Source: JAXGYX01 sp964487355 (lineage in GTDB: Bacteria > Bacillota > Clostridia > Saccharofermentanales > Fastidiosipilaceae). Taken from it: DNA of 51,449 bases. The position numbers and the translations under genes are program-made. Where the stretch lies: assembly GCA_964487355.1 (NCBI GenBank), contig CAZAPS010000010.1, positions 1 through 51,449 of the forward strand, read 5' to 3'. Positions 15,538 to 23,956 of this stretch are shown here, one piece after another. Numbering within the stretch: the first letter of the stretch is position 1; every line of letters starts with the position of its first letter. The notes beneath the pieces were generated by a model, which was given only the letters and a program-made list of their open reading frames with translations, was not told the origin of the DNA and searched no databases.

Positions 15538-16695
15538 ATGAAAAAACAAACGAAGATGTTAACGACGCTAATTGGCATGATCTTGGTGATCGCCCTGTCG
15601 CTGGTCGGCTGTGGAGGAGCGAAGTCAAACGGTGAGGAAAATGTGTCAGTCACAACACCGCCGGCGGCTGACGCCGGTTCGGCTGAAGGAGATGTGATCT
15701 ATGACAGAGAGGGAACTGTCTACATGTCAATCACTGACAGTCGAATCGCACGTTGCCTCTCCTTCGACGTCCCGTTCGTTGAAAAGTGGCTGGCTGTCTA
15801 CGCGCCGAACATGGAGCTCAAAGTTCTTGATCCGCTCGGCGACAATCAAAAACAATTGCAACAGATCGAAGGTGCCATTTCTTCGGGTTGCGACTTCATG
15901 ATCTATATGCCGGCTGACGAGTACAGCGCGGCGGGAGCCTTGCAATTGTTGAACAGCGAAGAGGTTCCATTTTGCTCTCTGGCTCACACTCCATTTGGCG
16001 GTGATGTTCAGATGATGGTCTCGATGCCGTTCCCGTCGATCGCTGAACAATATATCGACTATATGGAAAACGAGATTTTGGCCAACGCCACCGAGCCGGT
16101 CAAAGTCGCGAACATCTGGGGCGCTCAAGGATTCTTGTTTTATGATCAGTTGAAGGCGACCTACCACGCCGCGTTCGACAGATGGGAGCAGGAGGGGAAG
16201 GTAGAAATCGTCTTTGAGGCCGATACAAATGATTGGTCCGCCAACCCGGCGGTCCCCGTCACCGAGCAGATGCTGACTCAGACCGGAAACGAAGTCGATG
16301 TGATTTTCACGATGAACGATGACATCATGACCGGCATTGTCTCGGTTCTGGTCGAACAGGACATGATTGATAAGGTAAAATTGCTGGGCGGATGCGACTC
16401 GACGGTCGAAGGCCTGGCTCGTGTCCAGGAAGGCTGGCAGGTCGCGGATGTGTTGCCGAACTATGAGGCTCAGTCTCAAGCAGTCGCGAAAGTCGCGGCC
16501 ACCTGGTTGGCGACCGGCGCCTGCCCAACAGAAATGGCCAATGGCTCAACGGACAATGAGTATATGGAAGACGGAATTCCGACGATCAACATCGACGCGA
16601 TCATGATCACAAAAGAAAATATGCAAGCTGAGATCGTCGATGCCGGCGTCACCACGCAGGCGGCGATTGACGAAGTCGCGAATACATTGAAATGA
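15538..16695 (+). CDS. Sugar ABC transporter substrate-binding lipoprotein
   Basis: 385 residues from ATG 15538 (ATG 15535 directly before it is equally in frame; ATGGAGGAAAG supplies the ribosome site). Signal peptide with lipobox SLVGC, a polar linker, then a type I periplasmic-binding fold with DNQKQLQQIEGAISSGCDF and MNDDIMTG. Tethered to the outer membrane face, it captures the sugar for the permease coded next. Sequence is only distantly like the lipoprotein at 2802, so the ligands may differ. The typical sugar-stacking aromatics cannot be assigned by eye. Confidence 0.88.
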   Translation: MKKQTKMLTTLIGMILVIALSLVGCGGAKSNGEENVSVTTPPAADAGSAEGDVIYDREGTVYMSITDSRIARCLSFDVPFVEKWLAVYAPNMELKVLDPLGDNQKQLQQIEGAISSGCDFMIYMPADEYSAAGALQLLNSEEVPFCSLAHTPFGGDVQMMVSMPFPSIAEQYIDYMENEILANATEPVKVANIWGAQGFLFYDQLKATYHAAFDRWEQEGKVEIVFEADTNDWSANPAVPVTEQMLTQTGNEVDVIFTMNDDIMTGIVSVLVEQDMIDKVKLLGGCDSTVEGLARVQEGWQVADVLPNYEAQSQAVAKVAATWLATGACPTEMANGSTDNEYMEDGIPTINIDAIMITKENMQAEIVDAGVTTQAAIDEVANTLK

Positions 16696-16745
16696 GTTCG
16701 AACCATTGATTGATACCGCGAACACAATGCCCTTTGGAGGTCATA

Positions 16746-17954
16746 ATGTCAGAAAAACGTGAAAGTGTTGTGCTTAGTAGGCAGTCCGAAATCACAACCA
16801 ACAGAAAACAAAAATTGATGGAGGCGATCAATGGACCGTTTCGCATGATGCCTGTCCTGCTTGCCCTCGTTGTGATATGGATCATATTCACCTTAATCAA
16901 TCCGGCATTTCTAAGCGCCCGCAACCTGACAACCTTGTCGGTGCAAATCGTCAACATGGGTGTGATGTCCATCGGGTTGTTCATGGTCTTGCTGCACGGT
17001 GAGCTGGATCTATCCTGCGCGGCGACCAGCGCGGTCAGCGCCTCGATCGGAGCGATCCTCTGTGTCATACATGAACTGCCGTTCATCGTTGGCTTTGTCG
17101 CCTGTGTCGGCACCGGCATGTTGGTGGGCGTGATACAAGGCTGGATCGTCACCAAATTCGGAGCCCCCGCCTTCATCATCACACTCGGTTCCCAAATGGC
17201 GCTGGAAGGGCTGTTGCTGGTGATTTTGAAAGATCACAATCAAGTTTCATTGATGGGAAACTCGCTGGCGGTTTTTACCGTTACCTATCTACCGACCACT
17301 CTGTCATACGTGTTGTTGATTGTCGGCGTGGCTGTACTGTTTCTCTTAATGTTTCAATCGTACACTCAGGCTAAAAAGAACAATCTGTCCGTGAGGCTGA
17401 TGAACAACGTCGTGTTGCCGACGGCGGGCGTGTTGATCGGTGGAGTGCTTGTGCTGGAAATCATGAGAACCTACAGAGGATTGAACCTTTCCGTGTTGAT
17501 TCTGATCGCCTTGCTGGCCGTGTTTTCATACGTGCTGACGCAGACCAAGTTCGGTGTCCATCTGTACGCGCTCGGCAGCAATCCCGAAGCGGTTCGACGC
17601 GCCGGAATCAATGTGAAAAACACGAAGTGGACGGCATTCATCATTTCGGGCGCGGTGTTCGCGTTTGCCGGATTGATCGCGGCTTCACGTATCCAGAGTG
17701 TGTCAATCTCCTCAATTGATGACAGCATCATGATGAACTCGATCGCCGCCTGTGTGCTGGGCGGAGCGAGTTTGAGCGGAGGAAAAGGCAATATCTGGGG
17801 GGTGTTGCTGGGCTCGCTGGTCATGGGAAGTTTGACCAACGGAATGTATCTGATCGGAGCGGAAACCTTTACCCGGTTGGTCGTGCAGGGTGCGATTCTG
17901 GTCGCGGCGGTGGTGCTGGACTCCGTGATTGTGAAATCCTCTCGGCGCGGGTAG
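16746..17954 (+). CDS. Sugar ABC transporter permease (RbsC/FrcC type)
   Basis: 402 residues with about ten hydrophobic segments and the BPD_transp_2 pattern: GHGELDLS-like LHGELDLSCAATSAVSA near residue 85–100 and ALGSNPEAVRRAGINVKNTKW, read as ALGSNPEAVRRAGI then NVKNTKW, the cytoplasmic loop contacting the ATPase. ATG 16746 follows GGAGGTCATA; the open frame extends upstream to 16710 without support. A single permease gene implies a homodimer facing the two ATPases. Last gene of the operon; a terminator follows at 18018. Confidence 0.9.
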   Translation: MSEKRESVVLSRQSEITTNRKQKLMEAINGPFRMMPVLLALVVIWIIFTLINPAFLSARNLTTLSVQIVNMGVMSIGLFMVLLHGELDLSCAATSAVSASIGAILCVIHELPFIVGFVACVGTGMLVGVIQGWIVTKFGAPAFIITLGSQMALEGLLLVILKDHNQVSLMGNSLAVFTVTYLPTTLSYVLLIVGVAVLFLLMFQSYTQAKKNNLSVRLMNNVVLPTAGVLIGGVLVLEIMRTYRGLNLSVLILIALLAVFSYVLTQTKFGVHLYALGSNPEAVRRAGINVKNTKWTAFIISGAVFAFAGLIAASRIQSVSISSIDDSIMMNSIAACVLGGASLSGGKGNIWGVLLGSLVMGSLTNGMYLIGAETFTRLVVQGAILVAAVVLDSVIVKSSRRG

Positions 17955-18017
17955 GCCCGCCATTTAATCAAGCAGACGTCGCGATTCACCATCGCGGATA
18001 CGATTTGCCCATATTGA

Positions 18018-18050
18018 GAACAGGCGCCCGACCGGGCGCCTGTTCGTCTC
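18018..18050. terminator. Terminator hairpin between the permease and the convergent MATE gene
   Basis: Perfect 12-bp GC-rich stem (18018–18029 with 18034–18045), 4-nt loop, then GTCTC. The T tract is weak in both directions; the position between convergent stops suggests bidirectional use. Confidence 0.6.
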
Positions 18051-18067
18051 TTGCGGGAATGATTTTG

Positions 18068-19465
18068 TCAAATAACCTCTGTCTCGTCATCGATTTGATC
18101 GGGAATCAACATGATGCGATTTTTGTGCAGCAGTCGGAACAATGTCAGCACCATCAACACGCTGACAATTTCAGCGATGACAAAGGAATACCAAGTGGCG
18201 CCCAGACCAAACAAGTGGGACAGGAGGTGGGCGAAGGGCAGCAACACAATCAACTGTCTGGTGAACGAGGCGGCCAAACCATAGAGTGGTTTGCCAAGCG
18301 GGGGAAAGGTCGAGCTGGTCGTGATCGCCACACCGGCCAACGGGAAACTCCAACTGATGATGCGCAACGCCGGCACGCCGATGGCGTACATTTCCTCGGT
18401 CGCCTCGAACAAACCCAAAATTTGCCTGGGAAATAAATTGAGACCCAACGTGCCCAGCACCATGACCAACATGACCAATGATAAAGAGAGCCTCATCACC
18501 CTGAGCATGCGACTGCGCTTGCCGGCGCCATAATTATAGGCGATGATCGGGATCATCGCGTTGGTGACGCCAAATACCGGCATCAAGACGAAACTTTGGA
18601 CCTTAAAGTAGACACCCACGACGTTGACAGCCAGTGGGCTGAATCCGGATAAAATCCCGTTCAGGCCGCCCACCATGATGGAGGCGATGGCCATGATGAT
18701 CATCTGCGGCAAGCCGGTGTGATAGATCTCGCCAACCGCCTGAGAACGGAAGCGAAATCCTTTAAAACTCAGTGAAATTTCTTTGTTCTTAGTCAGATTC
18801 AAAACAAGCCCCAGAACCGCTCCACTGATTTGTCCCAACACCGTCGCGACCGCCGCGCCGCGCACGCCCATTTCCGGAAAAGGGCCGATGCCGAAGATCA
18901 ACAGCGGATCAAAAATAATGTTCAAGACCGCCCCAAGAAGCTGTGTCCACATGGTCAGGGTGGTGCGCCCGGTGGCGAGCAGCAACCGCTCCATCATGAT
19001 CTGAATGAAGACCCCGATCGAAAGGGTGGTGACGACGACCAGGTAGTCCGTGCCCATTTGGATGGTCTCGGGAGTGTCGGTGAACAATGAGATGAACGGT
19101 CTTGAAAACAGCATTCCGCCGATCGCGAATAAAATCCAGCTGGCGGTCGCGCAAAGCATGCCATGCTGGGCGGTGCGCGCGGCCCCTTTTGCGTCACCAC
19201 TGCCTAATTGATGGGACATGCGTGTGCTCACGCCCACGCCGGTTCCGACAGCGACCGCGATCAGAATGTTTTGGATGGGGAAGGCGAGCGAGACAGCGTT
19301 CAGGGCGTTTTGGCCGACACGCGCGACAAACATGCTGTCCACGATGTTGTACAATGCCTGAATCAACATGGACGCCATCAGTGGCAAAGCCATGCCGATG
19401 AGTAATTTCCCCATCGGCTGATTTCCCATCTTTAAACTAAGGGAGGAAGATTTCGATTGTGACAC
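18068..19465 (-). CDS. MATE-family multidrug/metabolite efflux transporter
   Basis: 465 residues with twelve hydrophobic segments in two related halves (GKLLIGMALPLMASMLIQAL early, GLPQMIIMAIASIMVGGLN mid-chain). MATE proteins export cationic compounds or metabolites using Na+ or H+ gradients. Start is GTG 19465 with GAAAGGAAC upstream. It lies 101 bp downstream of hydF on the same strand and could be co-transcribed, though no functional link is evident. Confidence 0.9.
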   Translation of the reverse strand: MSQSKSSSLSLKMGNQPMGKLLIGMALPLMASMLIQALYNIVDSMFVARVGQNALNAVSLAFPIQNILIAVAVGTGVGVSTRMSHQLGSGDAKGAARTAQHGMLCATASWILFAIGGMLFSRPFISLFTDTPETIQMGTDYLVVVTTLSIGVFIQIMMERLLLATGRTTLTMWTQLLGAVLNIIFDPLLIFGIGPFPEMGVRGAAVATVLGQISGAVLGLVLNLTKNKEISLSFKGFRFRSQAVGEIYHTGLPQMIIMAIASIMVGGLNGILSGFSPLAVNVVGVYFKVQSFVLMPVFGVTNAMIPIIAYNYGAGKRSRMLRVMRLSLSLVMLVMVLGTLGLNLFPRQILGLFEATEEMYAIGVPALRIISWSFPLAGVAITTSSTFPPLGKPLYGLAASFTRQLIVLLPFAHLLSHLFGLGATWYSFVIAEIVSVLMVLTLFRLLHKNRIMLIPDQIDDETEVI

Positions 19466-19566
19466 AAATGTTCCTTTCGCAGAATCGGTTCTCCGAATCG
19501 GTTGAATATTCGTTTGATGTTAGTTAGTTGGTCGGTATTGGCCGAATGAATATAATCGCCACTCTG

Positions 19567-20862
19567 TTAGAGATACGGAGGCAGATAATCGACTTGGTCA
19601 AGTATACCTGAAAGGTAGGCGATGGCCACCCCGTAGTTTGTCATTGGCACCTGTTGTTCTTTGGCGAGCCGCAGACGATTGAGGACGAACGCGCGGTTTT
19701 GCATGCATGATCCGCATTGAATGATCAGCGCGTAGGCAGAAAGGTCGGCGGGAAAGTCCACGCCGGTGTAGACATCCACTTCCAAGGTTTCACCTGCCAG
19801 CTTGCGCAGCATGGCGGGTATCTTGACCCGCCCGATGTCCTCTTCTTTTGGGGCGTGAGAACAAGATTCGGCGATCAAAACCCGATCGTCCGGACGCAGC
19901 GAGGCGATTGCCCGACTGCCCTCGGCGAACACACGGATGTCGCCTTTTTGCGCGGCGAACAAAATTGAAAAAGTGGTGAGTCGGCTTTGCGGGGGGCAAA
20001 GCGGGCGGATCTGCGCCAGTACCTGTGAGTCTACAATGATCAAGTCCGGAGGACGGGTGAGTGACTCAAGCGCGACCGGCAATTGTTCCGGTGAGACGCT
20101 GAGCGTGACGCAACCGCCTGCGACCAGCGCGCGGATTGTCTGGGACTGAGGCAGGATCAGTCGCCCCTGCGGCGCGGATTTATCTTGGGGCATGACCAGC
20201 AGGACGAGATCACCGCGGCGGATCCAGCCGTCCAGCAGGTCATCCTGAAGCGGAGCCTGACGCCGCAGCGGAAGCAGGTGCTCGATCAGCAAGCCACGCA
20301 CTTTTGGATCCCGGACGTCTGTCGGCAGCGCGGGCGGGAATTTGGCGGACGCTAATTTATCGACCAGATTTTTTACCGCGGAAGAATCCGCGCCGGCGAA
20401 GAAGTCACTCGATCGCGGATCGTCCACAACCTGTCTGTCGGCGATCAGTCCTGTGTTGATCAGCACCAAAAACGGGATGTCGCGCTCGTTCAAACGATCC
20501 AACCATTCTCTTTCCGGTTTCAGCTGATCGTCCGGTTCCAGCGCGGGGGAGAGCACAAGGATCGCAAGATCGGTCTGCTCCATCATCCGCGCAGTCCGCG
20601 CGACTCTTTGCGCGCCCAGGTCGCCCTCGTCATCGAACCCCGCGGTGTCAATCAACATGCATGGACCAAGCGCGTCCAGCTCGATGGCGTGGCGCACCGG
20701 GTCGGTGGTGGTGCCGGGCACCGGCGAGACCAACGCGGTCTGCTGACCGGTCAATGTGTTGATCAGGGTCGATTTGCCGCTGTTTCGTCTGCCGACGATG
20801 GCGATATGGGTGCGGGCTCCTTTGGTCACCGTTTCGTTCACGTCAGTTCGCATAGTTGTCAA
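19567..20862 (-). CDS. hydF: [FeFe]-hydrogenase maturation GTPase HydF
   Basis: 431 residues. The N-terminal GTPase domain has GRRNSGKST (P-loop, ~25–33), the G2 threonines in PGTTTDP and G3 in DTAGFD. The C-terminal part carries the HydF metal-cluster ligands, a Cys-x-His in SCSHAP and CGSC some 50 residues later, the CxH…CxxC pattern that holds the 4Fe-4S cluster. HydF is the scaffold on which the diiron subcluster is built by HydE and HydG, neither of which lies here. The start may be TTG 20862 (AAGGA upstream) or ATG 20853; both overlap the end of the preceding ligase gene. Its presence implies an [FeFe]-hydrogenase. Confidence 0.93.
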   Translation of the reverse strand: MTTMRTDVNETVTKGARTHIAIVGRRNSGKSTLINTLTGQQTALVSPVPGTTTDPVRHAIELDALGPCMLIDTAGFDDEGDLGAQRVARTARMMEQTDLAILVLSPALEPDDQLKPEREWLDRLNERDIPFLVLINTGLIADRQVVDDPRSSDFFAGADSSAVKNLVDKLASAKFPPALPTDVRDPKVRGLLIEHLLPLRRQAPLQDDLLDGWIRRGDLVLLVMPQDKSAPQGRLILPQSQTIRALVAGGCVTLSVSPEQLPVALESLTRPPDLIIVDSQVLAQIRPLCPPQSRLTTFSILFAAQKGDIRVFAEGSRAIASLRPDDRVLIAESCSHAPKEEDIGRVKIPAMLRKLAGETLEVDVYTGVDFPADLSAYALIIQCGSCMQNRAFVLNRLRLAKEQQVPMTNYGVAIAYLSGILDQVDYLPPYL

Positions 20863-22033
20863 AATATCCTTGAATGAAAATGAAGGGCGTGCCCTTGTCT
20901 CCGCTACCGGAGGTCAAATCACACAGGGAACCCAACAGGTCGGGAATGCGGCGCGGTGTGGTGCCCTGCGAGATGACGTCACCTTTTAAATCGGTTCCCT
21001 TTTCGCTGATCGCCTTGCCGATCGCGATTTTCTGTTCTTCTTTTGTCAGATCGGCGAACATGTTGTCCGCCAAATACTTTAGTTTGACTTCATTGGGTGT
21101 GCCTTCCAGCCCGGCTGTGTAGGCGGGCGCCACAACCGGATCGGCGAGCTCCCAGATTTTACCCACCGGGTCCTTGAACGCGCCGTCGCCGTAGACCATG
21201 GCCTCGACGGTTTTTCCGGTCTGTTCAATCAGCGTGAGTTGAATCCTCTCGACCAACTCCTGACAGTCGCGCGGAAACAGTTTGATCTTACTCTCGGTGG
21301 CTAAATTCGACCCCAACAGACCATATTCCACGTTATAGCCATGCCGCTCGTTCTGTTCGTTCAAAAAATCATCCAATCCGAAGACCCGCTTCGCTCCATA
21401 CTCGATCAAAGAACGCTTGGTGCGCTCGCGGGAGTGAACGTCGCAGGCGACCACGGTGTCGACATAAGACAAGATAGCCTTGGGATTGTTGGAAAAAATA
21501 ATTTCACATTCGCTGCCGGCGGCGGCCACGACCTCATTGTAAAACTCCACGTAGTCGATACCGGTAAAACGATGCTTGGGATAGCCGAAGGCCTCACGAA
21601 ACTGACGCTCACTCAAGGTGTCAATCCAGGGGTTGATGTCCCGGTCATGAAGCAGCGTCTCGTCCAGCAGATGGTTGCCGACCTCGTCGGCCGGGTAGCT
21701 GAGCTGGATGACCACTTTGTCGCAGCCCTGCGCGAATCCTTTCAGCAGAATAGAAAATCGGTTACGGCTTAAAATGGGAAAGACCAGGCCGATGGTCCCG
21801 CCGCCGGTCTTGGCTTTCACATCGTTGGCGATATCGTCCACAGTCGCGTAGTTGCCTTGAGCGCGCGCAACCACCGATTCGGTGACCGCGATGATATCCC
21901 GATCGCGGATGGTGAAGTTCTCGGCCTTCGCCGCGTTGAGCAGACAGGCGGTGACGATTTGCGCCACGTCGTCTCCACTGCTGATAATCGGTCCGCGGAT
22001 GCCGCGGACAACCGTTCCCAATGTACGTTCCAT
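20843..22033 (-). CDS. Coenzyme F420-0:L-glutamate ligase-like (CofE-family) protein
   Basis: 396 residues, start ATG 22033 with GGGAG upstream. The N-terminal half has the CofE-like pattern RDRDIIAVTESVVARAQGN, and the middle carries YGDGAFKDPVGKIWELADP. CofE adds glutamate to F420-0 in methanogens and actinobacteria, but Firmicutes usually lack F420; long homologues there have no settled function. It precedes hydF with a 20-bp overlap, suggesting translational coupling. A longer frame to 22087 is ruled out because its ATG would fall at the predicted transcription start. Confidence 0.72.
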   Translation of the reverse strand: MERTLGTVVRGIRGPIISSGDDVAQIVTACLLNAAKAENFTIRDRDIIAVTESVVARAQGNYATVDDIANDVKAKTGGGTIGLVFPILSRNRFSILLKGFAQGCDKVVIQLSYPADEVGNHLLDETLLHDRDINPWIDTLSERQFREAFGYPKHRFTGIDYVEFYNEVVAAAGSECEIIFSNNPKAILSYVDTVVACDVHSRERTKRSLIEYGAKRVFGLDDFLNEQNERHGYNVEYGLLGSNLATESKIKLFPRDCQELVERIQLTLIEQTGKTVEAMVYGDGAFKDPVGKIWELADPVVAPAYTAGLEGTPNEVKLKYLADNMFADLTKEEQKIAIGKAISEKGTDLKGDVISQGTTPRRIPDLLGSLCDLTSGSGDKGTPFIFIQGYFDNYAN

Positions 22034-22051
22034 TTTATTTCTCCCGGAAAT

Positions 22052-22070
22052 GGACGCCGAAGAGGCGTCC
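22052..22070 (-). promoter_or_regulatory. Hairpin in the 5' leader of the ligase–hydF operon
   Basis: A perfect 7-bp stem GGACGCC/GGCGTCC with a 5-nt loop lies between the predicted transcription start and the ribosome site. It may stabilise the mRNA; no T run follows. Confidence 0.4.
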
Positions 22071-22089
22071 GTGACTTCATTACTCATGA

Positions 22090-22118
22090 ATTATACGAGT
22101 TTAGGCGGAGTGGGGCAA
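22090..22118 (-). promoter_or_regulatory. Promoter for the ligase–hydF operon
   Basis: On the minus strand TTGCCC (22118–22113), 17-bp spacer and TATAAT (22095–22090). Transcription would begin about 22083, inside the longest open frame, which supports the start at 22033. Confidence 0.65.
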
Positions 22119-22132
22119 CAAAAGCCGAGGAT

Positions 22133-22141
22133 TGCTATAAT
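22133..22141 (+). promoter_or_regulatory. Extended –10 promoter for the ArsD-like gene
   Basis: TGCTATAAT is a perfect extended –10 element. The –35 region is poor. It would give a leader of about 90 nt before 22240. Confidence 0.5.
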
Positions 22142-22239
22142 AAGTATTGATACATTGATGGATAACAAGCAAAATCGATTGTCAATCGCGCGTGCGGTTG
22201 AATTTTTGAAAGGGCCGGTGGACCCGGTAGAGTGAGTGA

Positions 22240-22704
22240 ATGATGGAACAAGATAAAAAACACATGGTTCCCGAGGGAGCATCATACAAAAAATTACAGT
22301 TGTTCGAAAGTGGCATGGCCACACCCGACGGTCTGACCGGCGGAGAGGACGATCCGGTGTTGATCCGCATGGCGCTTGTGCAAAACACGTTTGTCCATTG
22401 GAATTACCCATTTGAGCGCCACAACCTGTTCGACAACCCCAAAGCGTTTATTCAGGATGAGACGGTGGCGGATTTGCTGCGTTCGGATGGCGACGAGGGT
22501 TTCCCATGTCTGCTGGTTGACGGAAAAATGATGGTCAAAGGCCGCTATCCGTCGATGGATGAATTGGTGGAATACACCGGCATCGAGAATTTGAACGACC
22601 TGCTGATTCCATTTTCTCCCGAACAGATCGAGGCGATCAAGGCGCGGGCGCAGGTCGATGATTCGTGCGCGGGCTCGTGCGCGGGTTGCATGGGCTGTGG
22701 CTGA
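22240..22704 (+). CDS. ArsD-like protein with C-terminal cysteine cluster
   Basis: 154 residues. The body follows ArsD, the arsenite/antimonite chaperone and repressor: LQLFESGMATP, then YPFERHNLFDNPKAFIQDE, read with the spacing of ArsD, and LLVDGKMMVKGRYPS. The paired cysteines that bind As(III) near the ArsD N-terminus are replaced (MATP in place of MCC), while the chain ends in SCAGSCAGCMGCG with four cysteines. The fold is thioredoxin-like. No arsA, arsB or arsR is nearby. The tail suggests binding of a metal or cluster, but which one is unknown. The ribosome site is weak; ATG 22243 and 22264 are alternative starts. Confidence 0.65.
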   Translation: MMEQDKKHMVPEGASYKKLQLFESGMATPDGLTGGEDDPVLIRMALVQNTFVHWNYPFERHNLFDNPKAFIQDETVADLLRSDGDEGFPCLLVDGKMMVKGRYPSMDELVEYTGIENLNDLLIPFSPEQIEAIKARAQVDDSCAGSCAGCMGCG

Positions 22705-22776
22705 ACGGCTGACCTTGACTCGTGACTGAACGACGAAGATCGGATCGGTGAACGCGTGATCCAAACGGAGGTTTTT

Positions 22777-23532
22777 ATGAAAAGCGACAGTGCGAACGCG
22801 AAGATGGTCATCATGGCCGCGGGCAAGGGGACGAGGCTTCATTCCGAACAGCACCAAATGCCAAAAGTGTTGCGGGAGGCGGCGGGACAGCCGCTGTTGC
22901 TGCGCATCCTGGACAGAGTGTCTTTTTTGAAAAAAGAGAATATCGTCATCATAATTGGCTACAAAGGAGAGTTGGTTGAGCGGGCGGCGGGTCCGGAGTA
23001 CCGCTATGCCTGGCAACGCGAACAGCTCGGCACCGGACACGCGGTGATGCAGGCGGTCCCGGAACTCGAAGGCTATGACGGTCCGGTGATGGTTGGCTCC
23101 GGTGATATGCCGCTGATCACCCGCGAAACATACAAAGGCATGTTGGACGCCCATATTAAAGAAGGCGATGACTGCACCATGTTGGCTTACGTCAGCGATA
23201 AGGATATGGGGTTTGGACGCATCGTGCGCGATGAGACGGGGGCCTTTGAGCAAGTCGTGGAAGATCGGGATTGCACGCCGGAACAAAAAAAGATCACCGA
23301 ACTCAACGCCGGCGTCTATGTGTTCGATGCCCAAACTCTGGTCGAGGGGCTGTCTCAGCTGAGCACCGACAACGCGCAAAATGAGTATTATCTGACCGAT
23401 GTGCCGTCCTGGATTCAACGCCGGGGAGGGAAGATCGGCATTTTTCGCACCAAAGGAGAATATGAGGGCTTGGGCGTGAACACACAGGAAGACTTGGCTC
23501 TGGTGAGCCGCGTCCTGTCTGAAGAAGATTGA
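22777..23532 (+). CDS. Nucleotidyltransferase, GlmU N-terminal-like (UDP-sugar pyrophosphorylase domain)
   Basis: 251 residues. The nucleotide-binding loop AAGKGTRLHSE lies near residues 14–24, followed by MPKVL, then EQLGTGHAV and SGDMPLIT, and NAGVYVFD. These match the uridylyltransferase half of GlmU, which makes UDP-GlcNAc from GlcNAc-1-P and UTP. The acetyltransferase beta-helix half is absent. ATG 22777 follows GGAGG. A free-standing enzyme of this type could supply UDP-activated sugars for cell wall or capsule; the exact sugar is not determined. Confidence 0.82.
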   Translation: MKSDSANAKMVIMAAGKGTRLHSEQHQMPKVLREAAGQPLLLRILDRVSFLKKENIVIIIGYKGELVERAAGPEYRYAWQREQLGTGHAVMQAVPELEGYDGPVMVGSGDMPLITRETYKGMLDAHIKEGDDCTMLAYVSDKDMGFGRIVRDETGAFEQVVEDRDCTPEQKKITELNAGVYVFDAQTLVEGLSQLSTDNAQNEYYLTDVPSWIQRRGGKIGIFRTKGEYEGLGVNTQEDLALVSRVLSEED

Positions 23533-23548
23533 TCGAGGTAGTGAGAAA

Positions 23549-23956
23549 ATGAGTGTTGCCGGAAACAAAGAGGTGAAAGAGACTGGTGAGGGCATCGATT
23601 CGCTGGAAGACACAGTGAAGGACGCTGTCGTGGAGACCATTCGCTGCGCCTGTCTGGGTGTGAATTTGGAAAAGTTCATGCAGCCCATAATTTTGCACTC
23701 TTTAGTCAAACAACCCGACAACGGATACGGTGTCTGCAAACGGATTGGCGCGTACGCGACCTTTGAGGATCGCGTTCCGGACATGTCGGCGACCTACCGA
23801 TATTTGAAGAACATGAAAAAGAAGGGCTACCTGCACGAAGATGACGGTGTCTATTCGCTTTCGAGCGATGGAAAAGACTGCCTGGAGAACTGGCGGCGGA
23901 CTTTGTTTGACTATCGTCACACTTTGTCGCGACTGTCCGAACAGTTATCGAAATAG
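23549..23956 (+). CDS. PadR-like winged-helix transcriptional regulator
   Basis: 135 residues. From residue ~50 the chain follows the PadR winged helix: ILHSLVKQPDNGYGVCKRI, then SATYRYLKNMKKKGYL and a wing ending in YSLSSDGKDCLENW. The first ~45 residues are an extra acidic segment. It begins 16 bp after the nucleotidyltransferase and its last 40 bp overlap the 3' end of the convergent dehydrogenase gene. The ligand and target are unknown. Confidence 0.72.
   Translation: MSVAGNKEVKETGEGIDSLEDTVKDAVVETIRCACLGVNLEKFMQPIILHSLVKQPDNGYGVCKRIGAYATFEDRVPDMSATYRYLKNMKKKGYLHEDDGVYSLSSDGKDCLENWRRTLFDYRHTLSRLSEQLSK

Noticed and set aside
22136..22230. T-box or riboswitch before the ArsD-like gene
   Set aside because: No conserved core or terminator is present; only a promoter and a weak ribosome site are visible.
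22294..23784. A 496-codon open frame on the minus strand
   Set aside because: It is the complement of the ArsD-like and nucleotidyltransferase genes, rich in His/Arg/Leu and without family motifs.
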